Positions 39,196 through 49,244 of a DNA stretch of 64,000 bases are shown piece by piece; positions within the stretch are counted from its first letter, which is position 1, and each line of letters starts with the position of its first letter. The position numbers and the translations under genes are program-made. The stretch is from Tridacna crocea (lineage: Eukaryota > Mollusca > Bivalvia > Cardiida > Cardiidae): the NCBI GenBank assembly GCA_943736015.1, contig OX031063.1:5251001-5315000 (forward strand), written 5' to 3'. Below the pieces are notes generated by a model that did no database searches, was not told the origin of the DNA, and worked only from the letters and a program-made list of their open reading frames with translations.

Positions 39196-39726
39196 CGGAC
39201 AGCATCCTAGCACTGGGGACTCAAACTTCTCGCGGACGATGTTTATTTTTCACATATTGGAGTGTCGAGTTCTTCGCAGGCAAGGTAGCACAAGGACAGA
39301 TGAATCTGGCTGATAGTGCTATGAGAGTTTGTTCTCTTAAACAACAGCACCAGAAAGTCGGCTTGCAGCTTAGCACACGACAGGAAAATTATGATGTAAT
39401 CATAATAATGATGTAATCATTGTAAGGCAATAGACGGTCATTTGAGTCATGGAGATGGTACCATTGGCCCTTGTCAAAAAAGACGTTGTAACACAAGGAC
39501 TGATGGCTCTGGCAGGCCCACTCGGGTGGCTTACTAGAAAGGTATCGTGGAGACAGAAAAACTCGTGGATGGCTCACAGGGGAACTGATCGGGGCCATGC
39601 AGAACTAGGCCAGGGAAAAATTGCAGAATTAGCAACGAGAGCAACGCATCTCTTATTTGATGTATCGTTAAAACTATACTTTCAGCTTTTTGTTCCACTA
39701 GACGCTACACCAAGGCAGCTCAAATT
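39196..39726. other. Unassigned, moderately GC-rich sequence with open frames
   Basis: Plus-strand frames are open at 39159-39416 and 39449-39838, but the first starts inside a palindrome and the second ends in a MITE. Base composition is more gene-like than its surroundings. No domain recognised; it may belong with the inverted duplication at 38600-39020. Confidence 0.35.
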
Positions 39727-39971
39727 GGATTGCATCAAACGAAAGGGGGCATTCGGGCATTTGCGTGAAGTGTTGTCTCGGATCAACCTGCGCTGTCCTC
39801 GCAAGCTGATCCGACACGGCACATCACTACTACATTAGATTTTGTTCTTCAGTAGACTTGCGCGGAACCGATTAAACGGAAAGTGTCGTTTCGGATGTCC
39901 ACGCAGGCTAATCTGAGACGACGCTTTACACAAATGTTCGAATGCCCCTTTTCGCGTGTTGCAGGCCAATT
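39727..39971. mobile_element. GC-cored MITE, family F
   Basis: GGGGGCATTCGGGCATTTGC to CCCCTTTTCGCGTGTTGCAG with inner inverted GTGTTGTCTCGGATC / TCTGAGACGACGC blocks. Confidence 0.8.
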
Positions 39972-40249
39972 ATTAGATGGGCTCTATTAGCGACCCAGCC
40001 AAGCTTTGGCTCCGCTTCTCACATCCTCGATGCTGTTTATACCCTTCTTGTCCAGTTAAATAGGAAATAAAGGATGTAGACTGGGAGGGAAAGGTTAAAA
40101 CCCAGGAACTAATCTGTCACGCGCCAATGAAACACGTGAATGAGGCTTATTGGCATCATTAGCCTGATTAAAGCTTCGATCTCTGAGTAAATGAGACAGA
40201 TACTATCAGTCAGTTTAGAACAGCAGAACTTTGGCGATTTCAGAGGTTA
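39972..40249. other. Unassigned spacer
   Basis: No gene or repeat recognised. Confidence 0.4.
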
Positions 40250-40350
40250 TCTGAGTCGTAAATCTAACGAATAAAGGACAATAAAGATCCAAGATTAGAC
40301 TGCACGTTCTGTGCAGTCTGATCTTGGTTCTATATTGTCCTCAAAAGCAA
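40250..40350. mobile_element. Family C hairpin fragment
   Basis: AAGATCCAAGATTAGACTGC with its partner GTGCAGTCTGATCTTGG and TATTGTCCTCAAAAG. Confidence 0.7.
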
Positions 40351-40664
40351 TGTCAATAGGCTGGCTTCAGTTCAATAACGGTTGAACGATTGTATTCAGA
40401 CAGAGGCCGATCGATCTTTCTGCACCGAGATTATAATGTTACAGAGCACAAAAGACGCTAAGAAATCAAATAAGGAACTCTTTGCGTTACTGAATTAAAT
40501 TCGACAAATGTAGAAAGGTATCCATGAATATTCTTTTATAGAGATACGCTATCAGTCTTGGTTCATGTAGCTCTAGAGCTTAAGAACTGCTTAATAGTAA
40601 TTGAATACATTGTTAGTTTCAAAGATGAATACTCGTGAACGTTTTAAATTTACCTCGATTTATA

Positions 40665-40800
40665 TAATCATCATCATATTCTTCTTCTTCTTCTTCTTCT
40701 TCATCATCATCATCATAATCATGTAATCATCATTATCACCATCCTCTTTTTCTTCTTCCTCTTCTCCTACTTCTGCTTTTGTTTCTGCTGCTGCTGCTTC
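40665..40800. repeat. (CTT)n/(ATC)n microsatellite
   Basis: Runs of CTT and ATC triplets, then CT-rich imperfect repeats. The minus-strand frame is Glu/Met/Lys-rich and low complexity. Confidence 0.85.
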
Positions 40801-40924
40801 CGAAGGACCTTCTTGAGATACAAGAATATGTATGAAGGAGTCTAAAATTCGTTGGCTTTTGAAAAAATTTATTACAATTGCCATGAGATTGTCAGTAAGC
40901 TTGCTGAAGGAAAAAGATATCTCC

Positions 40925-41026
40925 ATACCATACAGTGTTGATCTGCATGTTCTGTGCAATATGATCTTGATCTACTCTTTTCTTCAAAGGTCCTTGAGTC
41001 GCATTTAGCAATTTAGGGATTAAGAT
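40925..41026. mobile_element. Family C remnant
   Basis: GTTGATCTGCATGTTCTGTG with ATGATCTTGATCTAC, then AAGGTCCTTGAGTCGCATTT and a worn end. Confidence 0.55.
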
Positions 41027-41479
41027 ATTCTTGTCATGTAAAGTGCTGATTCCAACTTTTGACGACTTTTTCTTTGTCGTCTTGTAGCGGACAACAGTAA
41101 TTGTTGAAAACTTTGACCACTTTTAAAACATTTTTGCTGTGGGGAAAAAAGGACGACTATCCCAATTGTTTCGTGTATATTTTCAAAGCAGTATCCAACA
41201 ATCTTGTTTCTGCAGGTTACTGGCAGAGCTAAACAGTAAGAAGCTAATGGTGTGCGTGATAAACAGCCTCGAGAGCTAGCAGCAGATAAAGGTTGCTATT
41301 GTGAACCGAGAACAATACTCTAAACGGTACATAAAGACATATTGACGTTCCAAACTGCATCTTGTTGCCATAGCAACCTTGGCAGACCTTTAGTACAAAA
41401 GAAGACACGAGGATAAAGCAAAACCAGGATAAATAGAATCTACTGAATGATCTTAATGGATTTTCTTCCATAATAGAAA

Positions 41480-41880
41480 TGAGCCATGCTCTGTGACAAA
41501 GGAGCTTAATGCTTCTGCGAAAAGTATCGACCCAGGTCAGCCTGCGCACTCCGCGCAGGCTGACCTGGGCCGAAACTTTTCGATAATGGTCATTTTTCAG
41601 TCAGTCAAAGGACCAGTCTACCTCATGATTAAATCGGCTGTTAAAACAGGGGATTTTATAGATCCATAATTACGTGTTGACTATGAAGTCCGCGCAGGCT
41701 AACGGAGACCGAAAATTTTCGTTATTGGCCAATTTTCTGTAACGCAAAGGACCAGTCTACATTGCTATCAAGGCGATTATTTAAAAGTGACCATTATAGA
41801 TACATAATGATGTGATGACTTGGGCAGGTATCATGCATTAAGTAGATGCATCAAGCCTCTCTTTTACAGAGCATGGCTCA
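41480..41880. mobile_element. GC-hairpin element, family E (with partial internal duplication)
   Basis: Terminal inverted repeats TGAGCCATGCTCTGTGACAA and AGAGCATGGCTCA with GGAGCTTAATGC / GCATCAAGCC. A GC palindrome lies at 41516-41583, and a second half-copy (GTCCGCGCAGGCTAACGG, AAAGGACCAGTCTAC repeated at 41607 and 41746) indicates an internal duplication. Confidence 0.8.
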
Positions 41881-41889
41881 GATTATGAT

Positions 41890-42877
41890 GATGTTTTATA
41901 TTAAATGTGTCAGAAGCAATCAAACGATACTATAGCGGATAGAAATGTAATTTAGCTGGAAAAAAAGTAAATTTCTCTGTTTGGTGTTTTTACACCGTTT
42001 TGAAAAGAGCTTCAATCATAAGAAGGCGGCCATTGCACATCAACACTCACTTTTGATGCCAGGACTGTTGTAAAATTTCAGGAAGCAGAATCGAGGGATT
42101 AACTTAAAATAACAATAAAGGCTAAATGTAAATAAAGCGGATGTTTACATCCTTTAAAATCTAGATCATACCGTTTAAAAGTATGGGAATGATTTTGATG
42201 ATGACAACCTGTCGTTGTACGGTTGCTCCAAGTGTTAGTCGCTGACAGAGTAATTGATTGCAAAACTAGGTTAAAACCTGCCAGGCAGCTGTGTTTTTTG
42301 TTTACTTATTGACTGATTCCGATTTTTTTTATCTGCCAGCGCCTAACACATGGCCACGAGATAGTAACGCAGTTTGTAATCGGCTAGGGAAGCATCATTT
42401 AGCCAATCAACAATTGCGTTACTTTGAAGTTTAGAAATTTCTGGAGAACTAGGCTTATAATGCACTCTAGATATTTTGATGAATACAGACCGTCATAGGT
42501 CACAGTAAACTCTGACTTCAGAACATAACATGTCAATTATTGACGAAGAAATGATACGCTCTGAGACCGATAAGGACACTTAATTGGGTGATTACGTTTG
42601 TTAAATGACGTTTTCATTACCTTATTGACACTTTTCCAATTGCCCTGCACGGATTTTCAATAATTGATTGTAAGAAATCGGTAATGTGGTCGAGACTTGG
42701 AAACCTATCCTGAAACTTCTTTGATGAAAGAAAAACAAATAATAACATCGCCCTTCTAAATGTCGAGAGCATACAAGGAAGTCTTGATCTCAAAGTGTAA
42801 AGGAGTGTTTTTGTTTGATCTTTCGTGTCTCGGCATTATATTTCCATGTTGCCTTTAAGATTAGACGTAGTAATGTG
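41890..42877. other. Unassigned spacer
   Basis: No gene. Around 42280-42440 an inverted relation to 21340-21440 (TTTTTTTTATCTGCCAGC; CCAGGCAGCTGTG) suggests another old dispersed repeat. Confidence 0.4.
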
Positions 42878-43596
42878 CACAATACTAGTTGTACGAATGG
42901 CGGCTGGGGACTTGGAAACTTGTTCACGGCTGTAGTAAAACATGTGGACCCGAGCCAAAAAACCGTATGATTTACCACAGCCGTTAACAAGTTTCTAAGT
43001 CCCCTGCTACCTGACCGTACAACGAATTTATTATTCTATAAAGTTTTACCATTCCCACGTGTGTTAAGCGAATCTTACTTGTTTTTGATTTAAAAAATGG
43101 AGTGCGCTGACGAAGAAGAATTTCCCTTCTGAGTGCCCCCATTCAATGAAAACAGACGTCATTAGGTACTGACGTCACTGAAACCTTGGCAACAAACGCT
43201 CTGAAAAGTACGGATTTTAGCATAATCTTGATGTTAATCTTGATCGACACCTCCACAGTGTTGCTTCTAGGACGCGGGATTGCGGGAATCCCGCGAAAAT
43301 TAAAGGATTGGCGCAAAAAAATCATTGGTGTGCGCCCCTCATGCCGCACGATTACATAGCTTCCCGCAATTTTCGCCGTCAGGTGCGCCAGGCTAAAGAA
43401 AGATCGGTGTGCCACCATACTATGAAGCTATCCGCCATTATTGTGTATCGAGGACAGCGGTTGGTTTGAAATTTGATTTAGCTTCATTTTCAGCCAATCA
43501 CCGTCTTCGTATTATGATTCGATAACCTTGACCTCATGCGTCATTGATCGTGTTCAAGATTGTTGAGTTCTATCGTACGAATTTTCAAAAAATAAA

Positions 43597-43855
43597 ATGA
43601 AGCGGACATTATTTGATTTTAACTTCGGTAAGGCAACTGACTGTACATAGTGCCGAGGAACCACCGACGGTTTCTGAAGGAAATAATGGTAGTGTTGATG
43701 TGATTAATGAATCTGACAATAGAAAATTCGACACAAGGTCAAAATAATGATGGACCAAGCAAACAGAAAAAGATGAACTGTTTCAAGATTCCTGGCTGAC
43801 CGAATGGCCGTGGCTTGAAAATTATACGGAGAATGGTATGCAGTGCAGTCTGTGT
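43597..43855 (+). pseudogene. hAT transposase N-terminal remnant (BED zinc finger)
   Basis: The ATG at 43597 gives MKRTLFDFNFG, a start seen in ZMYM/BED-type hAT transposases, but stops and frame changes follow within about 20 codons. In another frame near 43767-43855 it reads DELFQDSWLTEWPWLENYTE and then MQCSLC, the first cysteine pair of a BED-like finger. The frame is continued beyond the nested MITE at 44155 as a His-Lys-Lys stretch. The catalytic domain (with its dimerisation helix) is absent, so it encodes no active enzyme. Confidence 0.7.
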
Positions 43856-44154
43856 TTAACCCTTTCCCAAACGACAAGTTTTTGGACTAGACCAAATTCA
43901 AAGCATTTGCAGACGACAATTCAACTGTAAATTCTATTCTTGTAAAACACTTGGCAATAAAATATGTTTAAATTAACTGACTAAACAATTCATCTCTTGC
44001 TGAAAAGATGATTTCTGTCTATGATAGGGTAGAAAACATTGTGGGAAAAGGAGAAATTGCTGGTTACAAGCATTTTCTCCTTTTCCCATAATGTTTTCAA
44101 AAGGCTACTCTTTCAGACCCGTAAAAAACCAGGGATTGTTTGGGAAAGGGTTAA
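43856..44154. mobile_element. TTAA-flanked family A MITE inserted in the hAT remnant
   Basis: TTAA at 43856 and 44151, ends TTAACCCTTTCCCAAACGAC and GTTTGGGAAAGGGTTAA. It has an extra segment at about 43920-43990 holding a retroelement-like end (CTTGGCAATAAAATATG). Removing it with one TTAA restores the BED reading frame across the junction. Confidence 0.88.
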
Positions 44155-44410
44155 GACACAAAAAGAACAATGCAAATTTGAGGCCCCCTTTCATGAGTGA
44201 GGTGCCCCTTTTTTGGAAGTGAGGGGGCCCCAGGGCCCCATTTTGGAAAATCCTAGAAGCAACACTGCCTCCATTTTGGATCTTGTGTTGATAGTGTAGT
44301 CATGTATAAGGGGACCCCGAAAGGGAAACTGCTTTTACATTGGTTTTGCCAGTGTACATGATCTATAGGCATATTATCCAATCATATCACGAGAAATTTC
44401 TTTGCAGTAT

Positions 44411-44884
44411 AATAAAGTTTAATGTGCACAAAGTTTGTTTTTAGAGTTACAGTCCATTCTTTTATCCCCCTTTTTTCACATACCACATTTTACAAAACTA
44501 GTTCAACATGTACAGACTGTTGCAATTGCAAAACTCCGTTAAATTCTAAAGTTATAAATTTAAAATTATCAATCATCTAAAATTACTAATAGTCTGACGA
44601 ATGAAACATAGAAACCGAGGTCCCAATGGGACGGTGTTATCTACCGAGCTCGCTGAAGTATTAGGCGTAAGGATGGGATGGGTTTTGTACTGTATCTGCA
44701 CAATCTCCCGTAACAATACTAACAGCCTTCAGAGGTCGTCGCCCATATGGGCAACCGGTGGCGACGATAAATAACACAAGCTCATTCAAATTTGTCAACA
44801 ATACTCCCGAAATTGAATACATCTGGAAGAAAGGCTAAGTTTCACAATTCAAAAATGAAGATATAGAGGATATTTGTTTTTTTA
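44411..44884. other. Unassigned spacer
   Basis: No gene. Includes a short stretch GTCGTCGCCCATATGGGCAA / CGGTGGCGACGA (44737-44766), an inverted pair also recalled by GTCGCCGCCGGTTGCCCACA at 29047-29066. Confidence 0.45.
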
Positions 44885-45320
44885 GGTGAAAGATCGAAAT
44901 ATATTTCATTGAGTGAACACCATCGGTAATATTTTCACGAGTGGCGCAGCCACGAGTGAAAATATTACGGATGGTGTTCACGAGATGAAATATATTTCGA
45001 TCTTTCACCGAAAAAAAACAAATATTCTATTTATTTTATGCTTTTAACCCTTTCTGGGAGGAGCTTTATCAAAATTCAGTACAGTTCTTTTCCCTTATTC
45101 CCCGTGGCGTACCCCTCCCGCATAGCAACGTTACGTCAAGCGCGAGAAATGTAAAGTATATGACGTCATATTTCCCATCTGGTTGTTAGGCACGCGCAAT
45201 TTGCCTAGGCAACAAGAACGTGAAAATCGGTATTTTCACTGGTGGTACCAGTGTAAGATCGAAAAATATTTTCACTGCTATTTCTCGATATCCTACCGGA
45301 AAGCATGAAATAAACATTAA
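44885..45320. mobile_element. Family G fold-back element (well preserved)
   Basis: A long hairpin at 44893-45008 with arms GGTGAAAGATCGAAATATAT and complement around CACGAGTGGCGCAGCCACG. Then TTCCCCGTGGCGTACCCC and a second GATCGAAAAATATTTTCACT region, ending GGAAAGCATGAAATAAA. A partial copy lies at 20380-20640. Confidence 0.75.
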
Positions 45321-45450
45321 TTCTACGTGTTACTAATGCCAGAGTCCAAGGTAAAGAAAGGTCATGTTTTGGTCGGTCTGGCAACCTCAAATTGTAGAAC
45401 AAAAGATTTAAAATTTCGAGAAAGGAAAAATGATCGGCTCGATTGCTATT

Positions 45451-45786
45451 GCCGGTGTAATGCAGAGAAAAAATCCTTGGCTACAAAATGACCCGTGGGT
45501 CATTTCACTACGTAGAAGAATGACCTGTGTCATTCCTCTACGTAGTGAAATTACTTCTGGGGTAATTTCTCTACGTACAATAATGACCTGTGCCATGCCT
45601 CTACGTAGTGAAATGACTTCTTGGGTCATTTCTCTACGTAGAATAATGACACGGGTCATTCCTCTCCTAGTAAAATTTCTGGGGTTATTTCTCTACGTAG
45701 AATAATGGCCCGGTCATTCCTCTACGCAGTTAAACGTCCCATGGGTCATTTTGTAGGAGAGGGTCATGTCTCTGCATTACACCGGC
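45451..45786. mobile_element. TIR element whose body is a palindromic minisatellite
   Basis: Perfect 18-bp inverted ends GCCGGTGTAATGCAGAGA and its complement. The body consists of about ten alternating units of 28 bp built on TCATTTCTCTACGTAGAAGA and TCATTCCTCTACGTAGTGAA; each unit holds the CTACGTAG palindrome. No coding capacity; ORFs across it follow the repeat period. Confidence 0.85.
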
Positions 45787-45949
45787 CTACTAAAATAACT
45801 GATAGCCTCTCTGGGCGAGCCTTAAAATCTAATTCCTGTGTGATGGGACCTGGCAGTTTTAAAGGTGTGTATTTAGATTTTTCACATATAACCCAAGTAA
45901 AAAATATAATCATACACTCGTATCACTGAATTTTATATGAAAAAACAAT

Positions 45950-46430
45950 ACAAATCATCAATAATTAAGAATCATAAAATTGATGGTGTTCCCTCAAAGG
46001 CAACGTAGCTTCTTAAGGTATTTTAAGATTTCGTGCCAGAAATCAAAAAAGCATGTGGGAATGTCGAGTGACTTGCACGTGACTAATGACGCTTAAATTC
46101 AATAATATAACAAACATGTAATTATTTTCCATAATGTCTTCTTCGGACGCTATGTTTGAAGCTTTGTGTGTTTCCGGTATGTACATGAACGAGTTGCTCA
46201 TGTAAAAATAGAACGCGTTTCCTGTCGGTGTCGACCTGGGCCGTAGTAAATCCGTAATTTCTCTTGTTGTCAGATAGTTTTCGACTACTGGGGTTTTATG
46301 AATGAAATTTAAAAGTCTTTGGGAGTATATATTATATATATGGGTGATCTTTTCGTATTTTTGTAAAATTTTCGTCCTAAAATCTGAAGGGCCACCTTTA
46401 AACCTAGTTTTGAAGTTAATCTTTGTCAGA
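45950..46430 (+). repeat. Dispersed repeat J, copy 1
   Basis: Matches the reverse complement of 62100-62580 over about 480 bp: ATAATTAAGAATCATAA, AGCATGTGGGAATGTCGAG, CACGTGACTAATGACGC, ATGTCTTCTTCGGACGC, GTCGGTGTCGACCTGG, CAAAATCTGAAGGGCCA. Class unknown. Confidence 0.75.
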
Positions 46431-46545
46431 AACTAAAACTTGGACCGATGGCACAACAATAGTTTCTATACTTTTGAATGATATGATATGAATTCAAATG
46501 CATTCAAACATCCGCTTTGCTTTACTCCTGGTCTTTATTGTTACT

Positions 46546-46774
46546 TTAACCCTTTCCCAAACGGCAAATTTTGGACCAGACCAAATTCAAAGCATTTTGC
46601 AGATGGCATATTAACAGTTGCTAAAAAGATTATTTTTCTATATGATAGGATAGAAAACATTGTGGGAAAAGGAGAAAATGCTGGTTACCAGCATTTTCTC
46701 TTTTTCCCAAGATGTTTTCAAAAGGCTTCTATTCCAGACCCGTAAAAACCAGGGAATGTTTGGGAAAGGCTTAA
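46546..46774. mobile_element. TTAA-flanked hairpin MITE, family A
   Basis: TTAA at 46546 and 46771, apex GCTGGTTACCAGC, ends TTAACCCTTTCCCAAACGG and TGTTTGGGAAAGGCTTAA. Confidence 0.85.
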
Positions 46775-47130
46775 AAATGATTAGTGAATACTGACCCTAC
46801 GACATGCTCCTGGTACAGGATATAGGGGGTGGCAAGAAACAGGAAATAGGCAAATATTTGCTAACAGCCACAGTCGCTCTGTAGTTCTAAATCAATGACA
46901 GATAACTCTATTGGCGTCATATAAAACTGTTCGGTTTTTGTCGATGGCCAAGACGTACAGTATTGTGGAAGTCATAAAAATCTTTTGTCTGGTAGGCTTG
47001 ACTTTAAAAACAGATGGCCGAAACACAAGATCAAATTTTGATCTTTCCCATTCCGAAAAGTTCAACCCTTTCACTAACAGCGCTGGAAAGGTTAAATATT
47101 CATGCCCTGAAGACTGTAATTTTCAACGTC
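46775..47130. other. Unassigned spacer
   Basis: Two antiparallel ORFs without recognised domains; no repeat match found. Confidence 0.4.
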
Positions 47131-47358
47131 TTAACTCATTACCAACGACGAAATTTTAGGTTGATCCAAATCGAAAGCATTTGCAGACGACAAAATAAAA
47201 GTGACTGGAATTTTGAAATTTGAGTTGTGAAGGGTTGAAAGCATTGTGGGTAAATGAGAAAATGCTGGTTACCAGCATTTTCTCCTTTTCCCACAATGTT
47301 TTCTAAAAGCTTTTTTCTCAAGGTCGTCAAAAGTAGGGATTGTGTGGTAATGGATTAA
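47131..47358. mobile_element. TTAA-flanked hairpin MITE, family A
   Basis: TTAA at 47131 and 47355, ends TTAACTCATTACCAACGACG and GTGTGGTAATGGATTAA, apex GCTGGTTACCAGC. Confidence 0.87.
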
Positions 47359-47700
47359 TTACATTTCAAAATACTTGAGTAAAAGGAAAATGTGTTCCAA
47401 CTGCAAAATTTCTGACAACCAAGCTTCCTTTCCAATCCCCACCCCATAACAATTTCAAAATCGCTTGTTACAAAATCAATATTTTTCTGTGAACAATGAA
47501 TTACTCATCGTCACGTGACATATTTTTCCACCGACTGGAAATGGCTGTTTTAATTGTTCAATTTACATACAAAGAGATTGGGAATGTTTGAATAAATAAA
47601 TGTAAACAGGCAAATACCTTGACGAGCAATAAATCGATCTTGTTTTCTGTGGCAAGAGGCCAACTATATGATTGATCCACAAGCTCGTGTGAAAAAAAAA
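47359..47700. other. Unassigned spacer
   Basis: No gene or repeat recognised. Confidence 0.4.
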
Positions 47701-47950
47701 GGGGGGGGGGGCTTAATGCATCTGCGAAAAGTATCGACTCAGGTCAGCCTGCGCGGATTGCGCAGGCTGACCTGAGCCGAAACGTTTCGCTTGGATTCAA
47801 TTCTCTGTATGTCCAAGGAGCACTCTACGTTATGATTTAATTGGTTGTTGGACAAAATAAATTTTATAGAACCATACCTATGTGATGATTTGCTTGAGAT
47901 AATGCATTACAGGGATTCATTAAGCCCCCTTTTGCCAGCGCATGGCTCAT
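47701..47950. mobile_element. GC-hairpin element, family E
   Basis: Perfect palindrome GCGAAAAGTATCGACTCAGG around GCGCGGATTGCGC with GCCGAAACGTTTCGC, left end with a G run and GGCTTAATGCATC, right end TTAAGCCCCCTTTTGCC with GCATGGCTCAT. Confidence 0.82.
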
Positions 47951-47989
47951 ACAGTTTGGCTCTGTGGCATGTATAGCGAATGAAAATTG

Positions 47990-48095
47990 CGGCTAATTGA
48001 CAATGCTACTTTTGATTGCTTTGTGTTTTATTAACGCCATTTTCAAGATTATTTCAGTTACACCGCGGCGTCCAGTGCATTTATTGTGGCGCCGC
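47990..48095 (-). mobile_element. SINE tail fragment
   Basis: TTTGTGTTTTATTAACGCCA with TTTCAAGATTATTTCAGTTA and CCGCGGCGTCCAGTGCA is the reverse complement of the SINE 3' part. Confidence 0.65.
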
Positions 48096-48785
48096 ACGAG
48101 CGTCGACACTATATTTTATTCGCTATTGAAAAGTACCTTTGGAGGCAGCCATACTGTTTACTCGGCTTCATTTCGTAATTAGATCATGTCGTACCTGGGC
48201 CATTTTGTCCAATTTTGGCCATTTCGGACCCATTCATTCTTTTATTCTGGTCATTTCGTGCCTACTTTGATCACTTCGTACTCACTTTGACCAATTCATA
48301 TCCAGTTTAATATCAATTTTATGATTTGGAACTTGGTTTTAAAACTATTTTCTTGTGTTGTTTCTCCAATGACAACTGCTTTTATGTATAGCTCCAAATG
48401 AAATTGTTAAATTTTGCCGAAAAAATGGCTATGACAGTGTCTTACCGTTTTAAGTTGCATTTTAAGAATTGTTTAGGACTTCTCAATTCATTTCTCTCAC
48501 TGAGTTCTGCAAATATTTACTCTGGTCAATTCAAAATGATCTAATGTACCTTCTTTTTATAAACAACTGATTTGCGGCGCCATTGATGTTATGCATCAAT
48601 GTTTTATTGTCCATCCTTTATCCAAGGCCTGAACACTACCGACTGTGTTACATGAGCTCGGAAATGAAGGTTCAATTGCAGAACCTCAATGAGTATAATC
48701 TATTAAGAGAGTAAACTCGTTTGTGTAAAAGACAAAAATATTCCACATTAATGTTGTAACCGTATTTGGGTTTTAAACTTTATAG
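48096..48785. other. Unassigned spacer with short tandem-like block
   Basis: 48200-48310 contains several variants of ATTTCGTGCC/ATTTTGGCC/ACTTCGTACC (a short degenerate repeat of about 20 bp). Otherwise nothing recognised. Confidence 0.45.
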
Positions 48786-48789
48786 ACTG

Positions 48790-48915
48790 TCAAATGAACT
48801 CCATGTAGACATGTAATCGTACAATGTAGATCCAAATTCAGACTGCACGTTATGTGCAGTCTGGTGTTGATCTGTGCTGTTCGCAAAAGGTCACTGAGTG
48901 GCACTTAGCAGAATA
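48790..48915. mobile_element. Family C hairpin fragment
   Basis: TGTAGATCCAAATTCAGACT with GCACGTTATGTGC apex and CAGTCTGGTGTTGATC, then GCAAAAGGTCACTGAGTGGC. Confidence 0.65.
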
Positions 48916-49104
48916 TAGGCCTAAAAAATGACAGAATAATCTGGTGCAACATCGTAAAATTATATCACAAGGATTCTGACTTGAAAGCCACAAATGTAGA
49001 CCCAGAGCATTTCCATCGAAATTTTTGTGTTCATCAGTTAAAGTAAGGAAATATATACATGGAAATACCTGTAATAGGTGCGAAACATTTAGTCCTATTT
49101 TGTT

Positions 49105-49240
49105 GTCGGATAGAAAACGTTGTGGGCATATATAGGAGAAAGAGAAAATGCTGGTTACCAGCATTTTCTCCTTTTTCCAAAATGTTTTCAAAAGCCTTGT
49201 TCCATATGGTCGGAAATATCCAGGATGGTTTGGTTTACGT
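49105..49240. mobile_element. Family A remnant
   Basis: GATAGAAAACGTTGTGGGCA with hairpin apex GCTGGTTACCAGC, right end TCGGAAATATCCAGGATGG. Left part missing. Confidence 0.65.
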
Positions 49241-49244
49241 TAGT

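Larger units (their letters stand above)
43256..44267 (+). mobile_element. hAT-like DNA transposon remnant
   Basis: 17-bp terminal inverted repeats CAGTGTTGCTTCTAGGA and its exact complement. CCTCCA is present on both sides (at least 6 bp of the expected 8-bp duplication). It carries a short start of a BED-type hAT protein and a deleted remainder, and is itself split by a TTAA MITE (43856-44154). Confidence 0.85.
42878..44410 (+). mobile_element. Family D element split by a hAT-like insertion
   Basis: Left part 42878-43255 has the fold-back (GGGGACTTGGAAACTTGTTC and its complement) and TGACGTCA-like sites near 43155-43177. The right part resumes at 44268 with CCTCCATTTTGGATCTTGTG and ends TTTCTTTGCAGTATAATAA. 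Joined, the two parts match the other copies. Confidence 0.82.

Noticed and set aside
45408-45705. Antiparallel ORFs with repeating Arg-Arg-x-Met peptides
   Set aside because: Products of the 28-bp minisatellite inside the TIR element at 45451-45786.
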